64,000 nucleotides of DNA, taken from positions 62,001 through 126,000 of the forward strand of contig NZ_JAFBCV010000007.1 of the NCBI RefSeq assembly GCF_016907895.1, given 5' to 3'. The DNA comes from Shouchella xiaoxiensis. Lineage in GTDB: Bacteria; Bacillota; Bacilli; Bacillales; Bacillaceae_D. Below are positions 33,945 to 42,701 of the stretch, piece after piece. Position 1 is the stretch's first letter. Every line of letters starts with the position of its first letter. The translations under genes were made by a program, and so were the position numbers. A model generated the notes under the pieces. That model saw only the letters and a list, made by a program, of their open reading frames with translations, made no database searches and was not told the DNA's origin.

Positions 33945-35186
33945 TCAATTCGTCTTGTTTATCGGCTTGATTTGGTCTAGCGGAATGCCACTTTTTTTAT
34001 ACTTTAAAATGAAGAAACCAGCGCTCACAAGCATACTCGCTCCAAATCCAAGGGCAATATAGGAATTCCATTCTGCAAATAAACCGGATAAGAATGTAGC
34101 ACAAAGCGTCACCACACCACTAATGACGGTCGTGGCACTCCTCACACGAGCAAGGGCTGAGTCTGGTGTAATTCCTTGTTGCACAGTAATCTGTGCAACA
34201 AAGCCCATCGACAGCGCCCCATCAAACAGAATCATGCCCACACACATCACTACAAAAACAGGCACTAAAAGAAAACTTGCTCCTAAACCAGCTACAATAA
34301 GCAAACCTGTTAAAAAATACAGCCAGTTCACTTGTTTAAACCGCTTCATTATGAGCACACCGATGATATTACCAATGCCTGCACACGACAATAACAAACC
34401 TATCTCCGCTTCATTGAAACCAAGGGTTGTTCTACCGTGAAAAATAACGCTTAAAGACATGAAAATTGTTGTAAATCCCAGTGCAACCGCTGTGCAAATA
34501 GCCGCTTTCTGCGCTGAATTTGCAAATAGGTATTGTACACCTTCTTGTGAACGTAGCCAAAATTCACTTACCCTTTTTTTGAGAGGTAGGGCTGCATCTC
34601 TTGTTTCAACAACCGTTTCAGCTCTAACAAAGCTTAAAAAGATAACAGAGGTGAACAAAAGTAAGCCACATATCATTAACGTCGGGGACGCCCCATACCG
34701 GGCCAGCAGTATCCCGCCCAAGGCCGGACCAATCAGCGTAACAATTGCATCTGCTGCCTCCAATAAATTATGTGCACTTAAAAGTCGCTTTCTCCCAACA
34801 ACTCTTGGAACCATTGCTTGGAATACGGTTCCGTGAACCAACCCTACGATTCCCATAATGAACAACAGCACCGCGATGAAGAGGGCATGAACGGTTTCAA
34901 CTGCTATGAAATAAGCAAGTAAAAATACAAGACAGGCGTACAAAAACTGACTTGTTCGCGCTACTTTTAATAAGTTCTTGTTTTCAACCCAAGTACCTAC
35001 TGGAATTGCAAGCAGGATTGCACCAAGCTGCTGCGACAACATGACGAGTGCCGTTGCAAGCGGGGATTGGGTTAATCCCAACACAACAATCGGAATAATC
35101 AATTCACGAAAACGTTCGTTAAGAATTTTTGTGATGTTGTGAAACCACAGTTGCACAAAATTACGATTTATTAATAATGTATACAT
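33945..35186 (-). CDS. MFS transporter
   Basis: 413 residues, about twelve spans. The first loop AIPVGTWVENKNLLKVARTSQF is the typical MFS motif A region; a central loop ETRDAALPLKKRVSEFWLRSQEGVQYLF separates the halves. Similar to the drug and macrolide-efflux-like H+ antiporter group, substrate unknown. GAGGTG eight bases before ATG. The gap 33772-33944 contains no evident terminator. Confidence 0.88.
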   Translation of the reverse strand: MYTLLINRNFVQLWFHNITKILNERFRELIIPIVVLGLTQSPLATALVMLSQQLGAILLAIPVGTWVENKNLLKVARTSQFLYACLVFLLAYFIAVETVHALFIAVLLFIMGIVGLVHGTVFQAMVPRVVGRKRLLSAHNLLEAADAIVTLIGPALGGILLARYGASPTLMICGLLLFTSVIFLSFVRAETVVETRDAALPLKKRVSEFWLRSQEGVQYLFANSAQKAAICTAVALGFTTIFMSLSVIFHGRTTLGFNEAEIGLLLSCAGIGNIIGVLIMKRFKQVNWLYFLTGLLIVAGLGASFLLVPVFVVMCVGMILFDGALSMGFVAQITVQQGITPDSALARVRSATTVISGVVTLCATFLSGLFAEWNSYIALGFGASMLVSAGFFILKYKKSGIPLDQIKPINKTN

Positions 35187-35322
35187 TGATTAAACACCTC
35201 AGATTTTTTTCGTTTACCACCTTCCTTTTTGTTTGATTTTTTTATCAATCGCCGCTGTTACAAAACCTCATGTTGGCTCCTCCTATTCAATTAGAATCGT
35301 TACATGCCATTTCTACTATTCT

Positions 35323-35654
35323 TTAGATCTCCCACTTCAACTGTCTTCCTCCCATAAGATGATAGTGCAAGTGGTCTACTTCTTGCTGACCATCAGGGCC
35401 GTTATTCGATACAACCCGAAATCCAGGTTTCTCCACACCTAATTGCTTTGCAACTTTTTGCAAGCCCTGATGTATTTTAAATACAATGTTCATCAGTAGT
35501 TGTGAGATCCATTACGTTTTTTATAATTTTAGGGATAACTAACGCATGTACAGGCGCACAAAAATGCAATCCATAAAAAGCAAGAATAAAATCGTCTTCA
35601 TAAATAATCTCAGCTTGGCGTTCGCCTGAAACAATCTCACAAAAAACAGTTCAT
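35323..35654 (-). pseudogene. Frameshifted HIT-family (Hint-like) nucleotide hydrolase
   Basis: Reading minus from ATG 35654: MNCF, then after a frameshift in a T-run, CEIVSGERQAEIIYEDDFIL and GLHFCAPVHALVIPK; a second frameshift near TTTDE, then KIHQGLQKVAKQLGVEKPGF, RVVSNNGPDGQQEVDHLHYH and LMGGRQLKWEI-stop. The histidine triad HLHYH is intact but the frame breaks twice and about 10-15 residues seem missing at the second break. Intact relatives are cytoplasmic purine nucleotide phosphoramidases. Likely inactivated, unless the breaks are sequence errors. Confidence 0.82.
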
Positions 35655-35776
35655 TTTTCGATCTCCTATTCACTTTGGCTTATCATTCTATTAGATAAAT
35701 ATAATTGATGCTTAACATACCAAGTCTACTTTAGATTAATTGGATTAACTTCACTCACTCTGCTCCCGTCTTCATA

Positions 35777-35820
35777 ATTGTAAATGATCTATTTTTATTA
35801 TTCTATTAATTATTTACAAT
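35777..35820. promoter_or_regulatory. Inverted repeat upstream of GNAT gene
   Basis: ATTGTAAAT (35777-35785) and ATTTACAAT (35812-35820), 26 bp apart in AT-rich DNA. Possible operator or cruciform; no regulator assigned. Confidence 0.35.
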
Positions 35821-35876
35821 CGAGCTGCTTTTAGTGCTAAAATTAATGCACTACTACATAGAGGAGTGTGATAAAA

Positions 35877-35915
35877 ATGAAACAGAACAAGCATTTTACG
35901 GTGGTTGAAAAGTAG
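35877..35915 (+). CDS. 12-codon leader ORF
   Basis: MKQNKHFTVVEK-stop, with GAGGAGTG eight bases before the ATG, 63 bp upstream of the GNAT start. A leader peptide or the stub of a lost gene. A TTGAAAAG...CTTTTCAA inverted repeat spans its end. Confidence 0.4.
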   Translation: MKQNKHFTVVEK

Positions 35916-35978
35916 ATTCATTACTCGTCTTCTTTTCAATCGTATTGGAAACTACTCATTGAAAAGAGGAATTGCTGC

Positions 35979-36524
35979 ATGTATACAGATAAAGAATTAA
36001 CCATTCGTCCTGTTAAAGAGAAGGACCTTCCCCGACTTTGGGAACTTATCTTTAAAGAAGAAAATCCTGAATGGAAGCAGTGGGATGCCCCTTATTTCCC
36101 TCACCACACTAAAACACTTGCCGCTTTTCTCGCTAAAAAAGAACAGTGGATTGACGATGATCATTGTTGGTTAATTGAGGTGAATGACGTCGTCGTCGGC
36201 ACTGTCTCTTGTTATTATGAGGACGCCCAGAAGCGTTGGTTAGAGATGGGGATTGGGTTTTACGAAGGCAAAAGCTGGGGAAAAGGGCTTGGAACTCGTG
36301 CGCTCATCCTATGGATGAACCATTTGTTTCAAACAATGCCCCTCGTTCGCGTTGGTTTAACAACATGGTCAGGCAACTATCGCATGGTGCGTGTGGCCGA
36401 AAAGCTTGGTATGACAATGGAAGGCCGTATGCGAAAAGTTCGCTTTTATAATGGAACTCACTATGATTCGATTCGCATGGGCATATTGCGAGAAGAATGG
36501 GCGAGTCAATACGCCACCAATTAA
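35979..36524 (+). CDS. GNAT acetyltransferase (RimJ/RimL-like)
   Basis: 181 residues. LTIRPVKEKDLPRLWELIF at the start, motif A MGIGFYEGKSWGKGLGTRALILWMNHLF and VRVAEKLGMTMEGRMRKVRFYNG at the end, the RimL-like C-terminal signature. AAAGAGGAATTGCTGC upstream of the ATG. Acetyl acceptor unknown. Followed by a terminator shared with tcyP. Confidence 0.9.
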   Translation: MYTDKELTIRPVKEKDLPRLWELIFKEENPEWKQWDAPYFPHHTKTLAAFLAKKEQWIDDDHCWLIEVNDVVVGTVSCYYEDAQKRWLEMGIGFYEGKSWGKGLGTRALILWMNHLFQTMPLVRVGLTTWSGNYRMVRVAEKLGMTMEGRMRKVRFYNGTHYDSIRMGILREEWASQYATN

Positions 36525-36586
36525 TTGAATAACGTTTTTACCTGCACCATTTTTGCCCGAATGAGAAGAATATAACCGCAAGTAAA

Positions 36587-36614
36587 AAGCCAGCCTCATA
36601 AAGAGGGCTGGCTT
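36587..36614. terminator. Bidirectional terminator between GNAT and tcyP
   Basis: AAGCCAGCCTC pairs with GAGGGCTGGCTT (one bulge). T-rich on plus (TCGTTTTG). Confidence 0.75.
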
Positions 36615-36622
36615 CGTTTTGT

Positions 36623-38017
36623 TTAACTCGCTTCTTCCATATCAATCCGCAATTGATCATTGCGGTAATCATCGTGGTTTAAGTCTTTTTTCACTTTCGA
36701 TGTAAAGATTCCTGAAACCATGCTTCCTGATACATTCACTGCCGTTCTTCCCATATCAATCAGTGGCTCAATCGAGATCAGGAGTCCTGCAAGCGCAATT
36801 GGAAGATCCATTGCTGCCAAAACGAGAATTGCAGCAAATGTTGCTCCCCCACCAACACCAGCGACACCAAATGAACTAATCGCAATAATAGCAAGCAACA
36901 TCGCAATAAAACCTGGATCAAACGGATTTTGTCCGACCGTTGGCGCAATCATAAACGCTAGCATTGCTGGATAGACACCCGCGCAGCCATTTTGTCCAAT
37001 GGAAAGACCGAATGATCCGGCGAAGTTTGCTGTACCTTCAGGGACACCAAGCTTTTTCTGTGTTTGTATGTTCATTGGCAACGCTGCAGCACTTGTTCGT
37101 GACGTAAATGCAAACGCAAGCACTGGGAACGCCTTTTTCACATACTGAATTGGACTAAGCCCCATAAATAACAAAATGAGTAGATGTACAACAAACACCG
37201 CTGCCAATGCCACATATGAAGCAATAACAAATGTACCAAGCGTCGAGACGGCACCTAAATCACTTTGAGCAACCGTCGATGTCATAATTGCTAAGACCCC
37301 GTATGGTGTTAGACGTAAAATAAGCGTAACGACTCGCATAACAACCGCAAATATCGCTCCAATGATCTTACCGAACAGTTCCGCCGCCTCTGGTTCTTTT
37401 CGGCGGACACCAAGATACGCAACGCCTAAAAATGCTGCAAAGATGACGACGCCTAATGTTGATGTTGCTCGATCGCCGGTTAAGTCCTGAAAAGGATTCG
37501 ATGGAATTAACTGTACAATCTGTTGGGGTAACGTCGTTCCTTCCATTGACTCATAGCGCTCTTCCATTGATGCTCCACGATCTGTTTCCGCTTGCCCAAC
37601 CTGGATATCATCGGCACTTAAATTGAATACAGAAGCCGATGTAAAGCCAATCGCACCAGCAATAATCGTTGTTGCAATTAGCATCCCAATTACAAGTCCA
37701 CTAATTTTACCAACATCTTTAGCTGCAGTAATACGCGTGAACGCGGACAAGATTGCTACAAAAATTAGCGGCATCATAATCATCTGTAACAGCCGCACAT
37801 AACCAGTTCCCATAATGCTTATCCAATCCATTGCGCTTGCGATAACACTGGATTCGGGATCAAAAAAGTATTGTAAAATAAATCCTAACACAATCCCTGC
37901 ACCTAATGCCGTTAAAACCCGAACGGAAAAGGACAATCGTTTCCGCTGCATCCAGAAAAGAATTCCCGCAACCAGAACAACGGACGCAATGACGGCAATT
38001 GTTAGCCATAATTCCAA
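36623..38017 (-). CDS. tcyP: L-cystine:cation symporter
   Basis: 464 residues of the dicarboxylate/amino acid:cation symporter family, with about nine spans and hairpins. The TcyP signature is seen in FFDPESSVIASAMDWISIMG, GYVRLLQMIMMPLIFVAILSAFTRI, and the C-terminal hairpin region FTSRTSAAALPMNIQTQKKLGVP and SFGLSIGQNGCAGVYPAMLA. TTG start with GGGGAG six bases upstream. Imports cystine as a sulfur source; sits next to the methionine operon. A promoter is visible 70-100 bp upstream. Confidence 0.92.
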   Translation of the reverse strand: MELWLTIAVIASVVLVAGILFWMQRKRLSFSVRVLTALGAGIVLGFILQYFFDPESSVIASAMDWISIMGTGYVRLLQMIMMPLIFVAILSAFTRITAAKDVGKISGLVIGMLIATTIIAGAIGFTSASVFNLSADDIQVGQAETDRGASMEERYESMEGTTLPQQIVQLIPSNPFQDLTGDRATSTLGVVIFAAFLGVAYLGVRRKEPEAAELFGKIIGAIFAVVMRVVTLILRLTPYGVLAIMTSTVAQSDLGAVSTLGTFVIASYVALAAVFVVHLLILLFMGLSPIQYVKKAFPVLAFAFTSRTSAAALPMNIQTQKKLGVPEGTANFAGSFGLSIGQNGCAGVYPAMLAFMIAPTVGQNPFDPGFIAMLLAIIAISSFGVAGVGGGATFAAILVLAAMDLPIALAGLLISIEPLIDMGRTAVNVSGSMVSGIFTSKVKKDLNHDDYRNDQLRIDMEEAS

Positions 38018-38085
38018 TTAAATCTCCCCTTACTTTTTTAAGTTCATCTATCGTGGACACTCATTCCATCAACAATGTATTTTCT

Positions 38086-38114
38086 ACTTTATGCATTTAA
38101 TCCCGATTAGTCAA
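38086..38114 (-). promoter_or_regulatory. Promoter of tcyP
   Basis: On minus TTGACT (38114-38109), 17-bp spacer, TAAAGT (38091-38086). Confidence 0.55.
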
Positions 38115-38405
38115 CTAGAATTTATTTGTTTTTTTATAAACATCTTCTTAACACTTTTAATTCCTTTTTGGAAAAGGTTTATGTTGCTTATCTAAAAGAT
38201 ATGCCCATCTCTTTTCAAAAGGATAACTGTTTAACAGACAAAAAACTTACAAACTAAGTAGGAATTAAAAATTGAAATAAGTTATCCGTTTCTCATTGAA
38301 AAAACAAACCGACTTGTTTTTTGCTGAAAAGAATAAACGACAATTCGACAGCTGCTGCGCAATTATTCCCCTGGAAATAATAGAATTTTGTCATGATTTA
38401 CGTTA
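38115..38405. other. Intergenic gap without a gene
   Basis: No coding signal. Contains GGATAACT (38221-38228) and its inverse AGTTATCC (38280-38287) 51 bp apart, and an imperfect palindrome ATTATTCCCCTGGAAATAAT (38362-38381). Possible operator sites only. Confidence 0.4.
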
Positions 38406-38437
38406 AACAGACGCCCCAAATTTAGGAGACGTCTGTT
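38406..38437 (-). terminator. Terminator of the methionine operon
   Basis: AACAGACG / CGTCTGTT outer arms with CC/GG pairs inside and a TTTA tail on minus, 12 bp after the amidohydrolase stop. Confidence 0.7.
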
Positions 38438-38449
38438 ACCAATACCCAT

Positions 38450-39661
38450 TTAAAGCGTTTGAACAAGCTTCTCTGCTTGACGCTTTCTTTCCTGCAATTC
38501 AGCTTTTGCCCGCTCTAAGATTGCCGGTTCAGTCAGCAAACGATAGCCAATTTGCGCCAACCCTTTTGCCCCCGTTAAAAGTGCCTGATCTCCTTTTTCA
38601 GATGCTGCCGCTTCGCGAAAAGGGACCGTATGTGGAACAATTTCCTGAGGACCAATTTTTATATAGGGGTGAATTGTCGGGACAACTTGACTAATATTAC
38701 CCGTGTCGGTCGATCCAATACCTGTGCCCCGCTTTTCCTGAATGTCTTCACCAAGCTCTTGGAACACCTCTTTAAAAACATCATTCAGCGTATCATTTAA
38801 AACTAAATCATCAACCTTGTTCTGAAATTCCACAATGTCCAATGTCGCACCTGTCGCAAGCGCTGCACCTTGTGCAATTCGATTGACTTTCTCCCTGACG
38901 ACGTCTGTTTTTGGTCGTGTATTTGCACGAATGTAGAAACGAGCGCGCGCGTATTCAGGAACAATATTAGGAGCCTCTCCACCATCAGGAATAATTCCGT
39001 GTATCCGCACATCATCCGTTAGATGCTGGCGCAGAGCGTTAATTCCATTAAATAGTTGAATGACTGCATCTAAAGCATTTACTCCTTGTTCTGGAGCACC
39101 CGCAGCATGCGCTGGTTTCCCATGAAAGACGTAATCAACTGGATCAACAGCGAGAGAAGGACTAGAAGAACTCGTTTGGTTAGCAGGGTGAATGATAAGA
39201 GCAGCATCGACCCCTTCAAGAAACCCTTCTCGCACAAAGCTACCTTTCGCACTGCCGTTATCACCGCCTTCTTCGGCTGGGGTTCCTAGAACAACGACTC
39301 GTCCACCTGTCTCCTCCAGCTGTTCGCCTAAAGCAATTGCTGCTGCCACACTCGTCGTGCCAATAATGTTATGTCCACATGCATGACCAAGACCCGGTAA
39401 AGCATCATACTCCGCTAAAAAGGCCACAGTTGGTCCCGAATCCCTTCTTTTCTCGGCAATAAAGCCTGTTGCATGACCGGCAATATCTTTTCGCACTGAG
39501 AAACCTGCTGCTTCAAGCAGAGCAATCAGCTTAAACGAAGCAAATACTTCTTGATTTCCGATTTCAGGATTTTCATGAATTTCGTGACTTGTTTTAATAT
39601 AAACTTCTCTTTGTTTTTCAATAGAGTTCTCAATTAATAAGCTTGCTGTAACTGTTGTCAT
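38450..39661 (-). CDS. M20 family amidohydrolase in methionine operon
   Basis: 403 residues. Metal ligands and catalytic blocks: LAEYDALPGLGHACGHNIIG (GHACGHN of the AbgB/aminoacylase group), GTPAEEGGDNGSAKG, IIHPAN, the dimerisation FHGKPAHAAGAPEQGVNALD and PHTVPFREAAAS. This subgroup hydrolyses N-acyl amino acids or aminobenzoyl-glutamate. As the last gene of a SAM-riboswitch operon with metNPQ, an N-acyl-methionine or related sulfur amide is the likely substrate (inference). Start ATG 25 bp after metQ. Confidence 0.85.
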   Translation of the reverse strand: MTTVTASLLIENSIEKQREVYIKTSHEIHENPEIGNQEVFASFKLIALLEAAGFSVRKDIAGHATGFIAEKRRDSGPTVAFLAEYDALPGLGHACGHNIIGTTSVAAAIALGEQLEETGGRVVVLGTPAEEGGDNGSAKGSFVREGFLEGVDAALIIHPANQTSSSSPSLAVDPVDYVFHGKPAHAAGAPEQGVNALDAVIQLFNGINALRQHLTDDVRIHGIIPDGGEAPNIVPEYARARFYIRANTRPKTDVVREKVNRIAQGAALATGATLDIVEFQNKVDDLVLNDTLNDVFKEVFQELGEDIQEKRGTGIGSTDTGNISQVVPTIHPYIKIGPQEIVPHTVPFREAAASEKGDQALLTGAKGLAQIGYRLLTEPAILERAKAELQERKRQAEKLVQTL

Positions 39662-39685
39662 TCATATCCCTCTCTTCTATATGGA

Positions 39686-40561
39686 TTAGCGTGGATAGCT
39701 ATTTAATTCATCTAATGAAATAAAGGTGGGAATCCGCGCTCCCTTGTGTTCTTCCACAATGAAATCTGCCATTTCCTCTGTCTGATAAATCTCCACAAGT
39801 CGATTCAAAACTGGATTATCTTGGTCTGCAGTCTGAGCAGCAATAATATTGATATAGGGTGTAGCAGTCTCACTTTCGAGGAAAATAGCATCCTCACTTG
39901 GGCTCAATCCAGCGTCAACAGCAATGCCATTATTAACGGTTGATGCATCAACATCCTGCATTAAACGCGGCGCATTTCCCGCCACAATTTCCGTTAGCTT
40001 AATATTTTTCGGATTATCTTTAATCTGATCAATTCCACTTGTAACGCCAAAATCATCTTCTAACACAAGCAAACCTGCCTCTGCCAGCAGCATTAAATTC
40101 CGCGCTTGATTTGTCGCTTCACGGTCAATTGTAATCTCCGCTCCGTCAGGAATATCTTCAACTGAATCGTACTTATCTGAATAAAGACCCATAGGCGCCA
40201 GCACAGTTGACCCAATTGCTGTTAAATCGAGGTTGTGTTCTTCCTTGAAATGGTCAAAATAGGACACGGTTTGAAAAGCATTAATATCAACCTCACCGCC
40301 TTCAAGCGCCTGATTTGGTAAGACATAGTCATTAAAGCGGACAATTTCCACTTCAATTCCTTCTTCCGCTGCTTTCTCCGCGACTAAATCCCATTCAGGT
40401 GAATCCGTACCGCTGATGCCGACCTTTACGTTAACCGGATTTTCCGGGCTAAACGTCCCGTCTGATTCAGCTAAAGTCACTGCCTCTTCATTACCGCATG
40501 CAGTCAAACTAATGAGACCTGTTAGTGCCAACCCTAGTGTAAATCCTTGTTTTTTCTTCAT
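39686..40561 (-). CDS. metQ: Methionine-binding lipoprotein
   Basis: 291 residues. Signal MKKKQGFTLGLALTGLISLTACG with lipobox LTAC, then the NlpA/MetQ fold: VKVGISGTDSPEWDLVAEKA, VEIVRFNDYVLPNQALEGGEVDINAFQTVSYFDH (about 75-108), LAPMGLYSDKYDSVEDIPDGAEITI and ARIPTFISLDEL. Delivers methionine to MetP outside the membrane. GGAGAGAGAAG precedes the ATG. Confidence 0.93.
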   Translation of the reverse strand: MKKKQGFTLGLALTGLISLTACGNEEAVTLAESDGTFSPENPVNVKVGISGTDSPEWDLVAEKAAEEGIEVEIVRFNDYVLPNQALEGGEVDINAFQTVSYFDHFKEEHNLDLTAIGSTVLAPMGLYSDKYDSVEDIPDGAEITIDREATNQARNLMLLAEAGLLVLEDDFGVTSGIDQIKDNPKNIKLTEIVAGNAPRLMQDVDASTVNNGIAVDAGLSPSEDAIFLESETATPYINIIAAQTADQDNPVLNRLVEIYQTEEMADFIVEEHKGARIPTFISLDELNSYPR

Positions 40562-40582
40562 CTTCTCTCTCCTCCAGTTTCT

Positions 40583-41263
40583 TTATCTACGTCTAACTCG
40601 TTTTGATGCGACATTTCCAAGTGATTGAAGTCCCTGCACAATGAGCACGAGCAGAACAACCATTAACAACGTAGTTCCGTCATCGTAGCGCTGATAGCCA
40701 TAAGCAATTGCAACATCTCCAATTCCTCCAGCGCCAATAGCACCTGCCATTGCCGTAGCACCTACTAGACCAATCGTCGCTGTTGTCATCGTTAAGATTA
40801 ATGAGCTCATTGCCTCCGGTACAAGAAAGCGAAAGATGATCTGCCACTTTGTTGCCCCCATTGCTTCCGCAGCTTCAATAATGCCTGAATCAATTTCCAG
40901 CAACGAATTTTCGACAAGTCTAGCAATATATGGACCTGCGTATACAACGAGAGGGATAATCGCAGCTGTTGCGCCAATAGCAACACCATTAATAAATCGA
41001 GTAACCGGAATTAAAGCGACTAGTAAAATAATAAAAGGGACGGATCGTATAACATTAATTATTGGATTAATGGCAGAATAGATAAATCGATTTTCCATAA
41101 TATGACCTGGTCGCGTAACAACTAAGATAACACCTAGCAAAATGCCAATAATTGTTGAAAACAAGAGTGACCAGGCAACCATATAGAGCGTATCGTAAAG
41201 TGCTTGCACAAGGATTTCACTTGTAATTTGTGGTTGAATTGCTTCAGGCAACCAGTTCAGCAT
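40583..41263 (-). CDS. metP: Methionine ABC transporter permease
   Basis: 226 residues with five spans and the EAA-type loop VENSLLEIDSGIIEAAEAMGATKWQIIFRFLVPEA, typical of MetI/MetP. N-terminal IQPQITSEILVQALYDTLYMV is characteristic. Its first bases overlap the metN end by 20 bp, so the pair is translationally coupled. Confidence 0.93.
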   Translation of the reverse strand: MLNWLPEAIQPQITSEILVQALYDTLYMVAWSLLFSTIIGILLGVILVVTRPGHIMENRFIYSAINPIINVIRSVPFIILLVALIPVTRFINGVAIGATAAIIPLVVYAGPYIARLVENSLLEIDSGIIEAAEAMGATKWQIIFRFLVPEAMSSLILTMTTATIGLVGATAMAGAIGAGGIGDVAIAYGYQRYDDGTTLLMVVLLVLIVQGLQSLGNVASKRVRRR

Positions 41264-42281
41264 GCTTGTTCACCTCTCTCACCTTAAAATGACTTTCTTC
41301 CAAGTACGTTCTCGCAATTGCCAGCTCCTGCCGGCTTCCTTTTAGCGCGATATATAATTTACCAAACGAGGTACCCTGGACTTCATTCATTGATGCATAC
41401 AGCAGATCGACACTTACACCTAAACCTGTTAACTCACTGATTAACGTTGTTGATGGCTGTTGGTCAGATACACTAACTTCAAGAACCGTCTGATCTGCTT
41501 CCACTTTCTTCACTAGCTCCAGTACGCTTTGCGGAACCGTGTTTGGAATAACTGATTGGACAAATTTCTTCGTCGTTTCATGCTGAGGTGATGCAAAAAC
41601 GGCGGGAACACTTCCGCTCTCAACAACCTTGCCCGCTTCCATCACAGCAACTTTATGACAGACTTCACGAACAACCGCCATTTCATGAGTAATGAGCAAA
41701 ATCGTTATCTTGTACTCTCTATTTACTTTCTTCAGCAGCTGTAAAATTGAGCTTGTTGTTTCTGGATCAAGTGCTGAAGTTGCTTCATCGCACAAGAGAA
41801 TGCTTGGATTTGTTGCCAGTGCTCTCGCAATGCCAATCCGTTGCTTCTGCCCTCCTGACAACTGTTCAGGATATGATTTTGCCTTATCAGATAAACCGAC
41901 AAACGACAATAACTCGGTGACTCTTTGATTTACCTCAGCTTTTGACGTGCGCACCAGTCGAAGAGGCATCGCGACATTATCAAAAACGGTTTTCGATTGA
42001 AGCAAGTTAAAGTGCTGGAAAATCATACCGATGCTACGTTTTTCTTTTTGCAGGGCCCCATTTCTTAATGTCGCCAAGTTCTTTCCGTCCACCCAGACAG
42101 CACCTGATGTTGGCTTCTCTAACTGATTTACGCAACGCAAGAGCGTGCTCTTACCCGCTCCGCTAAAGCCAATCACACCGTAAATGTCACCCGTCTCAAT
42201 GGTTAAATTCACGTTATCAAGCGCCGTAATTGCTTGTTTATTTGATTGAAATGATTTTGAAACTCCATCAAATACGATCAA
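41244..42281 (-). CDS. metN: Methionine ABC transporter ATP-binding protein
   Basis: 345 residues. Walker A GFSGAGKSTLLRC, Q-loop IFQHFNLL, signature LSGGQKQRIGIARAL, Walker B ILLCDEATSALD, H-loop LLITHEM; residues from about 265 form the NIL domain that binds methionine for trans-inhibition. First gene of the SAM-riboswitch operon metN-metP-metQ-amidohydrolase. Confidence 0.95.
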   Translation of the reverse strand: MIVFDGVSKSFQSNKQAITALDNVNLTIETGDIYGVIGFSGAGKSTLLRCVNQLEKPTSGAVWVDGKNLATLRNGALQKEKRSIGMIFQHFNLLQSKTVFDNVAMPLRLVRTSKAEVNQRVTELLSFVGLSDKAKSYPEQLSGGQKQRIGIARALATNPSILLCDEATSALDPETTSSILQLLKKVNREYKITILLITHEMAVVREVCHKVAVMEAGKVVESGSVPAVFASPQHETTKKFVQSVIPNTVPQSVLELVKKVEADQTVLEVSVSDQQPSTTLISELTGLGVSVDLLYASMNEVQGTSFGKLYIALKGSRQELAIARTYLEESHFKVREVNKHAELVA

Positions 42282-42381
42282 TGAAGATCACTCTCCTCTA
42301 ATACTTATTTTTCTTATTGATTTACTAAGTTTTTTACTTAAACGATTTCCTGCTCCTCTAGTTTCCTTTTAAAAAAGATAC

Positions 42382-42413
42382 GAAAAAGCCCCTCTTTCTG
42401 ATGAAAGAGGGGC
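42382..42413 (-). terminator. Terminator of the SAM riboswitch
   Basis: On minus GAAAGAGGGGC-type 11-bp arms (GCCCCTCTTTC / GAAAGAGGGGC) followed by TTTTTCG, upstream of metN. Confidence 0.92.
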
Positions 42414-42436
42414 GAATAGATTCTATTCAAGCACGC

Positions 42437-42538
42437 TCTTATCAGCCAGGATATTCTCCTGCAGGCATTAGCACCTTCCACTTACGTGGGGTTGCTGAAG
42501 CTTCATCGGGCCAGTCCCTCTGCTTCCTCTTAATAAGA
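42437..42538 (-). ncRNA. SAM-I (S-box) riboswitch
   Basis: On minus in order: CTTATTAAGAGGAAGCAGAG, GGACTGGCCCGATGAAGCTT, CAGCAACC, AAGGTGCTAATGCC, CAGGAGA and the closing CTGATAAGAG. All conserved S-box segments are present. SAM binding should promote termination before metN. Confidence 0.97.
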
Positions 42539-42570
42539 TATTGCTATTAAATTTGTTTGAATTGAAGCTT

Positions 42571-42599
42571 AGTTTAGCAAAGCTTATTTCCGTTGGCAA
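42571..42599 (-). promoter_or_regulatory. Promoter of the met operon
   Basis: On minus TTGCCA (42599-42594), 17-bp spacer, TAAACT (42576-42571), about 33 bp before the aptamer. Confidence 0.6.
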
Positions 42600-42622
42600 G
42601 TCTTTTTTTTCGTTAATTACTA

Positions 42623-42636
42623 ATTAAACGCTTACA
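42623..42636 (-). promoter_or_regulatory. cre-like box upstream of met operon promoter
   Basis: On minus TGTAAGCGTTTAAT, identical over 14 bp to the box at 10658-10671; 24 bp upstream of the -35. Confidence 0.35.
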
Positions 42637-42654
42637 AACCTGACGCAAATAGAT

Positions 42655-42687
42655 AAAAAAAAAGAGCCCTTTGTAAGCCAAGAGCTC
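42655..42687 (-). terminator. Terminator of the CynX-type MFS gene
   Basis: On minus GAGCTCTT / AAGGGCTC (one T-G wobble), loop GGCTTACA, followed by nine T residues. Confidence 0.85.
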
Positions 42688-42701
42688 ATTTAACTGTTCT
42701 G

